Origin: Bryobacter sp. CoA8 C33 | GTDB lineage: Bacteria; Acidobacteriota; Terriglobia; Bryobacterales; Bryobacteraceae | Length of the DNA: 54,802 nucleotides | Assembly: GCA_019931185.1 (NCBI GenBank) | Contig: JAINDK010000015.1 | Span: 1-54,802 of the forward strand | Direction: 5' to 3' | Position numbers and translations under genes: made by a program | Notes under the pieces: model-generated | What the model saw: only the letters and a program-made list of their open reading frames with translations | Told to the model about the DNA's origin: nothing | Databases searched by the model: none | Part shown: piece by piece, positions 8,635 through 17,067 of the stretch | How the letters are laid out: the number at the start of each line of letters is the position of its first letter | Numbering within the stretch: the stretch's first letter is position 1

Positions 8635-9795
8635 TTACCGTCGTTTATCGTATACTAAGCGGCCGGATATCCAGGTACGCTGGACGTCGATCGTCCTGGT
8701 CTTAGCCTCGAAGCGGAACTCCACCAGATCGGCGCGCTCACCCGGATTGAGACCGCGCATGCGGCCGCCGAGCCTTCCGGCTCGCGCCGCGTTTATGGTG
8801 GCCATGGTAACGGCATCGCGTAGGCTCAGGCCGGCCAGCCGCATCAGGTTGGAGACACCGGCATCCATGCGCAAGGCGCTGCCCGCCAGGCGGTTGCCGT
8901 CCCGCAAGGTAACCTTGCCCGCCGGATGAAGCGTTACGGGAACCTCACCCAGTTGGTAGTCGCCGGGCTCGCAACCGGCGGGCATGACGGCGTCCGTCAC
9001 GAGAACGCTTCGCTCGATTCCCTTGGCCCGCAAGGCCACTTTGAGGAACGAAGCGGGCAGATGGATGCCATCGGCAATGAAACTGGCGGTCAAACGATCC
9101 TCGGCCAGTTGTTCCCAAATGTAGTTTGGATGCCGCGGCAGGATGGCGTGAGCCCCATTGCCGAGATGCGTCGACATCGAGGCCCCGGCGCGAACAGCAT
9201 CGGCGATCTGTTCGGCGGTGGCCTTGGTATGTCCAATGCTGACCACGACGCCTTCGCTCACCACCTGCTCGATGAAGCGCGCCGATCCTTCATATTCCGG
9301 GGACAGAGTGAGAAGGCGGATCTCGCCTTCGGCGGCGTCCTGCATGCGCCGCCATTCCTCGATGGCTGGCGGACGGCATTGGGCGACCGGGTGTGCTCCG
9401 CGCGGCCCGTCTTCGGCTGAAATGAAGGGACCCTCGGCATGGATCGCCTCAAAGACCTGACCGAGCGGCAGGCTGCGCTTAGCCCGGGCGAGGTTGCGGA
9501 AGGCGCCCTGCATATCGGCTTCCGAGCCGGTGATGACGGTGGGGAAAATTCTCGTTACGCCGGTTGCGAGTTGTACGTCGATCGAGCGCGCGATCTCCTC
9601 CAGCGGGGAGTGCGGCGAGCAATAGTCGACACCGGCAAAACCGTTGACCTGCAGGTCGATGAAGCCTGGGGCGAGATAAGTGTCGATGCCCTCAGTGGGA
9701 CCTGTCCAGTCGTCCACGGTTTCGATCGCCTCGGAGAACTCGAGCAGCAGGGGAGAACCCGTGCGGTAGTCGAGGCCAAAACATTTGGTACTCAT
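8635..9795 (-). CDS. nagA: N-acetylglucosamine-6-phosphate deacetylase
   Basis: A 386-residue amidohydrolase that removes acetate from GlcNAc-6-phosphate in amino-sugar and cell-wall recycling. Metal and substrate residues are visible in PGFIDLQVNGFAGVDY (about 44-59), HAEGPFISAEDGPRGAHP, SIGHTKAT and THLGNGAHA. The catalytic Asp is in LVTDAVMPAG. It heads an operon with the ABA4-like and membrane-protein genes. Upstream is the 240-bp gap with hairpins and DnaA-box-like sites, so its control may be unusual. nagB and a GlcNAc transporter are not in the window. Confidence 0.93.
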   Translation of the reverse strand: MSTKCFGLDYRTGSPLLLEFSEAIETVDDWTGPTEGIDTYLAPGFIDLQVNGFAGVDYCSPHSPLEEIARSIDVQLATGVTRIFPTVITGSEADMQGAFRNLARAKRSLPLGQVFEAIHAEGPFISAEDGPRGAHPVAQCRPPAIEEWRRMQDAAEGEIRLLTLSPEYEGSARFIEQVVSEGVVVSIGHTKATAEQIADAVRAGASMSTHLGNGAHAILPRHPNYIWEQLAEDRLTASFIADGIHLPASFLKVALRAKGIERSVLVTDAVMPAGCEPGDYQLGEVPVTLHPAGKVTLRDGNRLAGSALRMDAGVSNLMRLAGLSLRDAVTMATINAARAGRLGGRMRGLNPGERADLVEFRFEAKTRTIDVQRTWISGRLVYDKRR

Positions 9796-9801
9796 GCTGT
9801 T

Positions 9802-9821
9802 TTATTCACACCTTGTCCACA
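9802..9821. promoter_or_regulatory. Pair of DnaA-box-like 9-mers upstream of nagA
   Basis: TTATTCACA (9802-9810) and TTGTCCACA (9813-9821) each differ from the DnaA-box consensus TTATCCACA at one position. They lie in tandem 2 bp apart, a few bases before the nagA start. An AT-rich stretch follows at 9825-9870. They could bind DnaA and tie nagA expression to replication, or be chance. Confidence 0.35.
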
Positions 9822-9873
9822 GAATCTTATCGCTAACCTTATCAAAACAAGACAAATAAAAGACGTGCAAAAA

Positions 9874-9919
9874 CGCTTCAGCCGCACCTTTTCTCCTTGC
9901 CAGGCTTCGGGTGCGGCTG
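9874..9919 (-). terminator. Hairpin, possible intrinsic terminator after ilvE
   Basis: CAGCCGCACC (9879-9888) and GGTGCGGCTG (9910-9919) form a perfect 10-bp stem with a 21-nt loop. Reading the minus strand, the stem is followed by AAGCGTTTTTGC, a short T-tract starting five bases later. It could end transcription coming from ilvE or from the hairpin RNA candidate at 9934-10011. The loop is long for a classic terminator. Confidence 0.45.
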
Positions 9920-9933
9920 TTAAAACAGAGCAA

Positions 9934-10011
9934 GATCGTCGCTGCTCCCCGCGCCGTGCTGGAGAATCTCGGGGGAGGTGGCCAGCCCGGCAGGGGAGCA
10001 GAGCGGCGATC
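9934..10011 (-). ncRNA. Candidate structured RNA with C-rich apical loop
   Basis: A 78-nt imperfect inverted repeat between ilvE and nagA. Arms pair at 9934-9941/10004-10011 (8 bp with one G-U), 9942-9950/9993-10001 (9 bp), 9953-9956/9988-9991 (4 bp) and 9958-9962/9982-9986 (5 bp). About 26 pairs surround a 19-nt loop. On the minus strand the loop contains CCACCTCCCCCG, which could pair with a Shine-Dalgarno sequence. A second hairpin with a T-tract follows 15 nt downstream on the same strand. It may be a small RNA, a 3' UTR element of ilvE or a leader of nagA. No known Rfam family was recognised. Confidence 0.4.
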
Positions 10012-10035
10012 GAATTCCTTCTCGGCGGCTTATGT

Positions 10036-10956
10036 TTAGGGAACGGGTGTAAGCCAGCCGAATTCATCGGGCAAGGAACCGTCGACGATCCCAAAAAACT
10101 TCGTTTGAATCTGTTCCGTGATCGGACCGCGGCGGCCGGCGCCGATAGTAATACGGTCAATGCTGCGAATGGGGCTGACCTCGGCGGCAGTTCCAGTGAA
10201 GAAGACTTCGTCGGCAACGTAGAGCAGTTCGCGGGGAATGCCCAGCTCGACGATCGGATATCCCAGACCTTTGGCAATTTTGATGATGCTGTCGCGGGTG
10301 ATCCCGGGCAGCACGCTGGTGGCGAGAGCCGGCGTGTAGATGACGCCGTCGCGGATCACGAAGATGTTTTCGCCCGAACCTTCACTGACAAAGCCATTGA
10401 CATCGAGGGCGATTCCCTCGGAATAGCCATTGGCTTTGGCCTCCATGTTGATCAGCTGCGAATTGTTGTAGTTGCCGGCGCTCTTGGCGAGAGCGGGAAG
10501 GGTGTTCGGGGCCATGCGATTCCAACTGGACACGCAGACATCCACGCCTTCGGCAATGGCGTCCGCACCCAGATACTTGCCCCATTCCCAGCACGCAATG
10601 TAGCATTCCGTGGGGTTGGCCGAGCCATTGACGCCGATCACTCCGTAACCGCGCAAGACGATGGGGCGGAAGTAGCAACTCCGCATTTTGTTCACCTGCA
10701 CCAGCTCGATCATCGCGTCGGCGATCTGCTTTTGGGTGAACTGGCTCATGTCGATCCGGTAGATCTTGGCCGAATCAAACATACGCCGCACATGCTCGTG
10801 TAAACGAAACACAGCGGGGCCTTGCCGCGTCTCATAACAGCGAACACCCTCGAAGACGGCGCTTCCGTAGCTGACTACATGGCTAAGGACATGGATCGTC
10901 GCGTCCTGCCAATTGATCAGTCTTCCGTTGTGCCAAATTTTTTCGGTGGGCTTCAT
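10036..10956 (-). CDS. ilvE: Branched-chain amino acid aminotransferase
   Basis: A 306-residue fold-type IV PLP enzyme that interconverts Val, Leu and Ile with their 2-oxo acids. GSAVFEGVRCYET (about 31-43), the PLP lysine in LPALAKSAGNYNN (Lys158), VSEGSGENIFVI and FFTGTAAEVSPI are all present. The start at 10956 (MKPTEKIW) is chosen because it matches the family N-terminus and length; the open frame continues upstream inside the opposite gene. A TATAAT lies 6 bp before the ATG with no Shine-Dalgarno, so the message may be leaderless. It is divergent from the M48 protease gene, with only 24 bp between starts. Confidence 0.95.
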   Translation of the reverse strand: MKPTEKIWHNGRLINWQDATIHVLSHVVSYGSAVFEGVRCYETRQGPAVFRLHEHVRRMFDSAKIYRIDMSQFTQKQIADAMIELVQVNKMRSCYFRPIVLRGYGVIGVNGSANPTECYIACWEWGKYLGADAIAEGVDVCVSSWNRMAPNTLPALAKSAGNYNNSQLINMEAKANGYSEGIALDVNGFVSEGSGENIFVIRDGVIYTPALATSVLPGITRDSIIKIAKGLGYPIVELGIPRELLYVADEVFFTGTAAEVSPIRSIDRITIGAGRRGPITEQIQTKFFGIVDGSLPDEFGWLTPVP

Positions 10957-10962
10957 GGGATT

Positions 10963-10968
10963 ATTATA
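10963..10968 (-). promoter_or_regulatory. Perfect -10 box for ilvE
   Basis: TATAAT on the minus strand ends 6 bp before the ilvE ATG (10956). A transcript starting the usual 6-7 bases downstream would begin at or next to the A of the start codon. No clear -35 box is seen at 16-18 bp. Confidence 0.45.
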
Positions 10969-10980
10969 ACTGTCACGCTT

Positions 10981-12336
10981 ATGATCACCCGTCTTTTGAC
11001 CGTCACCCTGCTGTGCGGAGCGATCCTCTGGGGCCAAGCCGCGAAGCTGAAAGAAATCAAGCCTGGCATGAATTTTTTCAAGCCGGATCAGGACATCCAG
11101 ATGGGACGCGAGTATTCCCAGCAGATCGAGAAGGAAGTGGAGGTCCTGCCAACGGGGCCGTTGACGGAATACATTGCCTCGCTTGGGCAGAAGATTGCTT
11201 CGCAACCGCAGGCGGGCAAGTTTCCCTTCACCTTCAAGGTGGTCAACGATCCAACGATCAATGCCTTCGCCCTGCCGGGGGGACCGGTGTACATCAACAC
11301 CGGGATTCTGTTGAACGCCGATAACGAAGGACAGTTGATGGGCGTGATTGCCCATGAGGTTTCGCACATCACCTTGCGGCACAGCACGAATCAGGTGAGC
11401 CGTAGCATGATGATCCAGATTCCGGCGATGCTGGCGGGAGCCTATGGCCAAAGTAAGGGCGGCCTGTCCGGCATGTTGGCCCAATTGGGTGTCGGTCTTG
11501 GCGCGAATGGTCTGCTCATGAAGTTTTCCCGGGGAGCCGAGCAGCAGGCGGACTTGCTGGGAGCAAGGATGATGGCCCAGGTCGGATACAACCCGATTGA
11601 GATGGCCCGCTTCTTTGAAACATTAGAAGCGCAAAGCGGAGGCAAATCGGGCCCGAGCTTTTTCTCGTCTCACCCCAACCCGGGCAACCGCAGCAAGTAT
11701 GTGAGCGAGGAAGTTACCTTGCTGCCGCAGCGGGACTTTAGCGCGGACACGGGCAAATTCCAGCGAATGAAGCAATTGGCCAAAGCCCTGCCTGAGCCGA
11801 AGAAGAAGATGGGCCAGGGTGGGGGACAGCCGCCGGCTCAACCGCCGCAGAACCCCGATGGCTCAAGGACATGGAAAGGAGATGGGTTCAAGATCAACTA
11901 TCCGGGGGCTTGGCTCGGGCTTGGGGAACCGAATGCACCCACCGTTACACTGGCGCCGCGCGAGGGTGTGCGCCAGGAGAACAACAGTGCTCCCCAGATC
12001 GGACTGGGAGTGATCGTAGCCCGCTATGAAGACGATGACAGCCGATTCAATCACCGCGAGGATACATTGCGCCTGGTGCAACAGATTCAGCAACAGAATG
12101 CCAGCATGAGCCGGACGCAGCCGCAACTGGATCAACATCAATTGAATGGACGAAACGTTTTTGTGGTCCGTCTGACGTCGAAATCACCGCTCGACGGCGG
12201 CAACGAAGTGGATACGCTGGTCACGATGGAACACCGGGGCGGCATGATGTATCTGGTATTCATAGCGCCCGAGCGGCAGATGCAAAGCGTTCAGCGCGAC
12301 TTCGACAATATCCTCAACTCGCTGGTGCTGCAATAA
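10981..12336 (+). CDS. Exported M48-family metalloprotease
   Basis: A 451-residue protein with a signal peptide (MITRLLTVTLLCGAILWGQA). A peptidase M48 domain carries the zinc motif HEVSH (125-129), with the third ligand Glu at about 187 in SRGAEQQADLLGARMM. FFSSHPNPGNR resembles the BepA/YfgC-type periplasmic chaperone-proteases. After a Pro/Gln-rich linker (about 280-300), a C-terminal domain (about 305-451) resembles a lipoprotein-type folding module rather than TPRs. The likely role is quality control of envelope proteins. The start at 10981 gives the signal peptide. The stop overlaps the probable start of the HAD gene. Confidence 0.85.
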   Translation: MITRLLTVTLLCGAILWGQAAKLKEIKPGMNFFKPDQDIQMGREYSQQIEKEVEVLPTGPLTEYIASLGQKIASQPQAGKFPFTFKVVNDPTINAFALPGGPVYINTGILLNADNEGQLMGVIAHEVSHITLRHSTNQVSRSMMIQIPAMLAGAYGQSKGGLSGMLAQLGVGLGANGLLMKFSRGAEQQADLLGARMMAQVGYNPIEMARFFETLEAQSGGKSGPSFFSSHPNPGNRSKYVSEEVTLLPQRDFSADTGKFQRMKQLAKALPEPKKKMGQGGGQPPAQPPQNPDGSRTWKGDGFKINYPGAWLGLGEPNAPTVTLAPREGVRQENNSAPQIGLGVIVARYEDDDSRFNHREDTLRLVQQIQQQNASMSRTQPQLDQHQLNGRNVFVVRLTSKSPLDGGNEVDTLVTMEHRGGMMYLVFIAPERQMQSVQRDFDNILNSLVLQ

Positions 12337-12929
12337 TCGACGCGATTCTGTTCGACTTCGACGGCACGCTGGTCGATAGCGAACCATTGCACTTTGAATG
12401 CTGGTCGGAGATTCTCACGCCATTTGGCATTCGTCTGAACTGGGAGGAATACGCCCGCAATTGCATCGGCGTTTCCGACCGGGCCATGATCCGGCAGTTG
12501 GCGGCCGAAGTGGGAATTGACTTCGAGACGCTCTATGCGCAATACCCGCGCAAGAAGCAACTGCTGCACGACCGAATGGTGGCGGCGCCGCCGATGCCCG
12601 AAGCAGTCAGGCAAGTCCTCAAGGAGTGTTTGCCCTTACCGATTGGACTGGTCACCTCGAGTGGACGCCTTGAAGTGGAGCCGGTGCTCGAAACACTGGG
12701 AGTGAGAGAGCTGTTTTCGACAGCGGTATTCGGCGAGGATGTCAGCCGGCTCAAGCCCGACCCCGAGCCTTATCTGCTGGCGGCACGGCGGATGGGGGTG
12801 GCTTCGCCGCTGGTGTTTGAGGATTCAGCGGCAGGCTTGGCCAGCGCGCGTGCTGCCGGCTTTGAAGCCATCGAGGTCGTTCATCCGGAATCGCTTCCGG
12901 CACTGCTCCAGCAAGCGCTTCGGCGCTAA
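12333..12929 (+). CDS. HAD-superfamily phosphatase/mutase, non-canonical start
   Basis: A 198-residue HAD subfamily IA enzyme. The nucleophile motif FDFDGTLVDSEP is at about 7-18, VTSSGR supplies motif II, KPDPEPYLLAA motif III and FEDSAAGLASARAAG motif IV. It resembles beta-phosphoglucomutase-like phosphatases. The first ATG (12387) lies after the nucleophile Asp and cannot be the real start. No ATG, GTG or TTG precedes the motif in frame. I place the start at ATA 12333-12335, which overlaps the M48 stop TAA and gives M-I-D-A-I-L-F-D-F-D; ATC at 12336 is an alternative. valS follows 14 bp downstream. Confidence 0.8.
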   Translation: MIDAILFDFDGTLVDSEPLHFECWSEILTPFGIRLNWEEYARNCIGVSDRAMIRQLAAEVGIDFETLYAQYPRKKQLLHDRMVAAPPMPEAVRQVLKECLPLPIGLVTSSGRLEVEPVLETLGVRELFSTAVFGEDVSRLKPDPEPYLLAARRMGVASPLVFEDSAAGLASARAAGFEAIEVVHPESLPALLQQALRR

Positions 12930-12943
12930 ACTGGAGAATTCCC

Positions 12944-15544
12944 ATGGAATTTGAAAAAGTGTATGAGCCGCAGCGCTTTGAACAGCGCTGGGCTGACTGG
13001 TGGGTGGATTCCCGTCTTTATGCCGCCGACTCTGAGAGCGCGAAACCGGTATTCAGCCTTTGCATTCCTCCGCCGAACGTGACCGGCAACTTGCATATGG
13101 GCCACATGCTCGAGCACACGATGATCGACATGGTGGTGCGCTGGCGCCGCATGAGCGGCTACAACACGCTGTGGCTGCCTGGCACGGACCATGCCGGCAT
13201 CGCCACGCAGATGGTGGTGGAACGGCAACTGGCCAAGGATGGCGGATCCCGCCATGATCTGGGCCGGGAGCAGTTTGAGGAACGCGTCTGGCAGTGGAAG
13301 GCGGAATCGGGCGGCGCGATTGTGCGTCAGATGAAAACCGTAGGCGTCAGCTGCGATTGGACGCGGGAGCGATTCACGCTCGACCCCGGGCTATCGCGGG
13401 CGGTGCGCGAGGTGTTCTGCGGATTGCATGAGCGGGGACTGGTTTATCGCGGCGAGCGGATGGTGAACTGGTGTCCCCGCTGTGGCACGGCGCTGTCGGA
13501 CCTCGAAGTCAAGCACGAGGACAGCGAGGGCAACCTCTGGCATATCCGCTATCCGGTGACCGGGAGCGATGAATATCTGATCGTGGCGACCACGCGGCCG
13601 GAAACGATGCTGGGGGACACGGCCGTCGCCATTCACCCAGAAGACGAGCGTTATTTGCACCTGCACGGCAAGACCGTGCGGTTGCCGCTGCTCGACCGCG
13701 AGATTCCGATCATCCTGGACGGGATGGCGGATCCGCGGTTTGGCACAGGCGTCGTGAAGGTGACGCCGGCGCATGACCCGAATGACTTTGAAGCCGGCCA
13801 GCGCCACAAATTGCCCTCGATCCAGGTGATCGGCGAAGACGCCCGCATCAACGCCAACGGTGGCAGCTACGCGGGCCTCGAACGGTATGAGGCGCGCAAG
13901 AAGATTATCGATGACCTGAAGGCCCTTGGTCTGCTCGATCGCATCGAGCCCCATCGGCTGAGCGCCGGCAAGTGTGAGCGCTGCCAGACGGTCGTCGAGC
14001 CGCTGGTGTCCAAGCAATGGTTCGTCAACATGAAGCCCCTGGCGGACAAGGCGATCGCCGCCGTGGAACAAGGCCGTACGACGATTGAACCGGAACAGAG
14101 CCGGACGGTGTTTTTTCACTGGATGCGCAACATCCGCGATTGGTGCGTCAGCCGGCAGTTGTGGTGGGGACACCGCATCCCTGCTTGGCACTGTGGCGCC
14201 TGCGGCGAGGCAACGGTGGCACGGGAGACGCCGGCGGCCTGCGTTCATTGTGGCAGCACGGATCTGACCCAGGACAAGGACGTGCTCGATACCTGGTTCA
14301 GCTCCGGGTTGTGGCCTTTTTCGACTCTCGGCTGGCCGGACCAGACAGAAGATCTGAAGAAGTATTACCCGACGACGCTGATGATCATGGGCTACGAGAT
14401 CCTGTTCTTCTGGTGCGCGCGCATGATGATGCTCGGCCTTGAGTTCATGGGCGATGTGCCATTCCGCCACGTCCACATACACGGGATTGTGCGTGACGCC
14501 CAGGGCAAGAAGATGTCGAAGACGCGCGGCAACACGGTGGATCCGCTCGAGATCACGGCCCGCTACGGGACCGACGCCGTCCGCATGGCGCTGTTGACGG
14601 CGTGCACGCCCGGCTCGGACATCCTTTGGACCGAGGATAAGCTGCCGAGTTCCCGCGGTTTTGCCAACAAGATCTGGAACGCTTCCCGTTTTCTGTTTTT
14701 GAATATGGACAAGGCGGGCATCACCCCGCACATTCCCGCCGCGAGCGAGCCTCGCTTTCTCGAGGAGCGCTGGATCCAATCGCGGCTGAATGACGCGGCC
14801 CGGGCGGCAAACGAAGCCATTGCCGCCAACCGATACCATGAAGCGGCTCAAACCATGTGGCATTTCTTCTGGGACGATTTTTGCGATTGGTACATCGAGA
14901 TGATCAAGCTGCGCTTCCAGGACGAGGCGAACCGCGAGAGTCTCTGGGCCAATCTTCTGGGCACCTACGAGAAGGCCCTGCGGCTGCTGCACCCCGCGAT
15001 GCCATTTCTCACCGAGGAATTGTGGCAGAGGCTGCGGGGCAGCGATTCGCCCGTCAGCATTTCCGTGACGGATTATCCGGTTTATGAAGCCCGGTTCGCG
15101 GACCGGGAAGCGGAAGCCGACATGGCGATCCTGCAGGAGGAAATCCGCCGTGCGCGCAACGAAAAAGCTGCCAAGCAGTTGGACCCGAAGCAGGAGATTG
15201 CCGGCCTGCTGCGGGGCGACGGCAGGGAATTCGCCGTGCTTGCGGCAAATCAGGAAGTGTTCCGGCGCTTGGCCGGCGTAGGCCTTCGCTTTGAGGCGGA
15301 GCCGGGCGCCAAGGGTGTTCAACTTACTCTGGAGGCTCCGGCGGGCCAAGCCGATGCGCTGCGCAAGCGACTCGAGAAGGATATCGAGCAACTCGAAAAA
15401 GTCATTGCCAACACCCAGCGGCAATTGGGCGATGAGAAGTTCCTCGGCAAAGCCCCGGCCCATATCATCGACGGCATGAAGGGAAAGCTGGTTGAATATG
15501 AGGCGCAACTGGCCAAGAACCGGGAGGCATTGAGTGCGCTCTGA
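12944..15544 (+). CDS. valS: Valyl-tRNA synthetase
   Basis: An 866-residue class I aminoacyl-tRNA synthetase. The HIGH-type motif HMGH is at 51-54 and the KMSKS-type motif KMSKT is at about 523-527. An editing domain lies between them, around TTRPETMLGDTAVAIHPED. A zinc-like cluster CGACGE/CVHCGS sits near 417-440. The anticodon domain follows, and a C-terminal coiled coil (about 800-866, LRKRLEKDIEQLEKVIANTQ) is typical of ValRS and helps tRNA binding. Essential for translation. Its 3' end overlaps nadC by 11 bp. Confidence 0.97.
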   Translation: MEFEKVYEPQRFEQRWADWWVDSRLYAADSESAKPVFSLCIPPPNVTGNLHMGHMLEHTMIDMVVRWRRMSGYNTLWLPGTDHAGIATQMVVERQLAKDGGSRHDLGREQFEERVWQWKAESGGAIVRQMKTVGVSCDWTRERFTLDPGLSRAVREVFCGLHERGLVYRGERMVNWCPRCGTALSDLEVKHEDSEGNLWHIRYPVTGSDEYLIVATTRPETMLGDTAVAIHPEDERYLHLHGKTVRLPLLDREIPIILDGMADPRFGTGVVKVTPAHDPNDFEAGQRHKLPSIQVIGEDARINANGGSYAGLERYEARKKIIDDLKALGLLDRIEPHRLSAGKCERCQTVVEPLVSKQWFVNMKPLADKAIAAVEQGRTTIEPEQSRTVFFHWMRNIRDWCVSRQLWWGHRIPAWHCGACGEATVARETPAACVHCGSTDLTQDKDVLDTWFSSGLWPFSTLGWPDQTEDLKKYYPTTLMIMGYEILFFWCARMMMLGLEFMGDVPFRHVHIHGIVRDAQGKKMSKTRGNTVDPLEITARYGTDAVRMALLTACTPGSDILWTEDKLPSSRGFANKIWNASRFLFLNMDKAGITPHIPAASEPRFLEERWIQSRLNDAARAANEAIAANRYHEAAQTMWHFFWDDFCDWYIEMIKLRFQDEANRESLWANLLGTYEKALRLLHPAMPFLTEELWQRLRGSDSPVSISVTDYPVYEARFADREAEADMAILQEEIRRARNEKAAKQLDPKQEIAGLLRGDGREFAVLAANQEVFRRLAGVGLRFEAEPGAKGVQLTLEAPAGQADALRKRLEKDIEQLEKVIANTQRQLGDEKFLGKAPAHIIDGMKGKLVEYEAQLAKNREALSAL

Positions 15545-16373
15545 CTGGCGCCATCCAGAGATTGTCAACGCCGTGGAGCGGGCTCTGGCCGAGGACATCG
15601 GCAGCGGTGACATCACCACACAGCTCACCGTAGCGGCCGGGCGGCGGGCACGCGGAAAGTTTTTCGCGCGCGACACCATGGTGCTGGCCGGTATTGAATT
15701 GTTGCCGTTGATCTATGAGTTGCGCGGAGGAGTGGATCAGCTCACGCTGCATGCCGCCTCCGGGGACCACTGCGGCCCGGGGCAAGTAATCGCGGAAGTC
15801 GAGGGATTGGCCGCGACGCTGCTCGAATGCGAGCGAACCGCGCTCAACTTCATGCAGCGGCTGAGTGGGGTGGCGACGCTGGCGTCCCGCTTCGCCGCCG
15901 AGGTTGCGCACACGCGCTGCCAGGTGCTCGATACACGCAAGACGACACCCGGTCTGCGCCGGGTCGAAAAACTGGCTTCCGCGGCCGGTGGCGTCACCAA
16001 CCATCGCATGGGGCTGTTCGACGCCATTCTGATCAAGAACAACCACATTGCCGCGGCGGGGGGAGTACGGGCGGCGCTTGAGGCTTCCCTGCCCCATGGT
16101 CTTCCGGTGGAGATTGAAGTGAGAACGCGCGAGGAACTCGATGAAGCTCTGGCCAACGGGGCCACTCGCCTGCTGCTCGACAATCTCAGTCCGGCCGAGG
16201 CGCGGGAGTGGATCGCCTATATCGCTGGCCGCGCCAGTTGTGAGATATCGGGCGGCGTTACCTTGGCTACGGTGCGCGCCTACGCCGAAGCCGGCGCGGA
16301 TTTTGTATCGAGCGGCGCCATCACGCATTCAGCCGTGTCGATGGACCTCAACTTCCGGCTGGAGTTGCTTTGA
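15534..16373 (+). CDS. nadC: Nicotinate-nucleotide pyrophosphorylase (quinolinate phosphoribosyltransferase)
   Basis: A 279-residue enzyme that converts quinolinate and PRPP to nicotinate mononucleotide in de novo NAD synthesis. The GTG start at 15534 lies inside the valS end. Motifs seen are EDIGSGDITTQLT (about 19-31), ERTALNFMQRLSG, LDTRKTTPGLR, GGVTNHRMGLFDAILIKNNH and the C-terminal SGGVTLATVRAYAEAGADF. Full family length. It overlaps birA by 4 bases (TTGA), so translation is probably coupled. nadA and nadB are not in the window. Confidence 0.95.
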   Translation: MRSDWRHPEIVNAVERALAEDIGSGDITTQLTVAAGRRARGKFFARDTMVLAGIELLPLIYELRGGVDQLTLHAASGDHCGPGQVIAEVEGLAATLLECERTALNFMQRLSGVATLASRFAAEVAHTRCQVLDTRKTTPGLRRVEKLASAAGGVTNHRMGLFDAILIKNNHIAAAGGVRAALEASLPHGLPVEIEVRTREELDEALANGATRLLLDNLSPAEAREWIAYIAGRASCEISGGVTLATVRAYAEAGADFVSSGAITHSAVSMDLNFRLELL

Positions 16374-17065
16374 GCCTGGTGCACTGGCACGACTCGCTGC
16401 CGAGCACGATGAGCGAGGCGGCGCGGTTGGCGAGCCTGGGAGCACCGCACGGCTCCGTTGTGGCTGCCCGGCAGCAGACGGCCGGGATGGGGCGCCATGG
16501 CCGGCAATGGTTGAGTCCGCCCGGGCATGGGCTTTATTGCACGTTCATTCTTCGTCCGGCTCAACCGCTCGGCCTGACACTCGGCTTGGGCGTGGCGGTG
16601 CGCGAGGCACTGGCGCCGCATGCCGGAGCCGAGCTCGATCTGCGCTGGCCGAACGATGTGCTCTGGCGTGAGCGAAAACTCTGTGGCATCCTCGCCCGGA
16701 TGGAGCACGGCGCTTTGCTGGCGGGCATCGGGATCAATCTCAATCAGACGGAGTTTCCCGCCGGCTTGCGCACGCCCGCCGTTTCCCTGCGGCAGATTCG
16801 CAATCAAACATTTCGGGCCGAGGATGTCTTAGACCTGATTGCCCCGTCAGTGGAGGAAGTCAGCGCCCTGCCGCTGGGTGAACAGCTCAGACTCTTTGTC
16901 CGCTTCTCGAGCTACGCCGTGGGGCGGCGGGTTCGGATAGAGAATGAAGGAACGGCCCTCGTTGGCGTTACCGACGGGCTCGACGAGGCAGGTTTCTTGA
17001 TGATTCGAAAGGAGGATGGTTCGCGCGAGGCGGTTTATGCCGGCAGTGTGCGTCCCCTTGACTGA
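16370..17065 (+). CDS. birA: Biotin--[acetyl-CoA-carboxylase] ligase
   Basis: A 231-residue biotin protein ligase that adenylates biotin and attaches it to the carboxyl carrier protein of acetyl-CoA carboxylase. The start is TTG at 16370, overlapping the nadC stop. Motifs are DSLPSTM, the nucleotide loop GMGRHGRQW (about 39-47), LRWPNDVLW, KLCGILARM and the small C-terminal domain (about 180-231). There is no N-terminal helix-turn-helix, so it is the monofunctional type without the bioO repressor role. coaX follows 2 bp downstream. Confidence 0.93.
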   Translation: MSLVHWHDSLPSTMSEAARLASLGAPHGSVVAARQQTAGMGRHGRQWLSPPGHGLYCTFILRPAQPLGLTLGLGVAVREALAPHAGAELDLRWPNDVLWRERKLCGILARMEHGALLAGIGINLNQTEFPAGLRTPAVSLRQIRNQTFRAEDVLDLIAPSVEEVSALPLGEQLRLFVRFSSYAVGRRVRIENEGTALVGVTDGLDEAGFLMIRKEDGSREAVYAGSVRPLD

Positions 17066-17067
17066 TT

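Noticed and set aside
12258-12336. A -1 frameshift joining M48 protease and HAD protein
   Set aside because: There is no slippery heptamer before the TAA, and the two families are not known as fusions; separate translation with a rare start is simpler.
13391-15679. A 762-codon open frame opposite valS
   Set aside because: It has no recognisable motif and lies fully on top of a clear essential gene; such shadows are common in GC-rich codon-biased genes.
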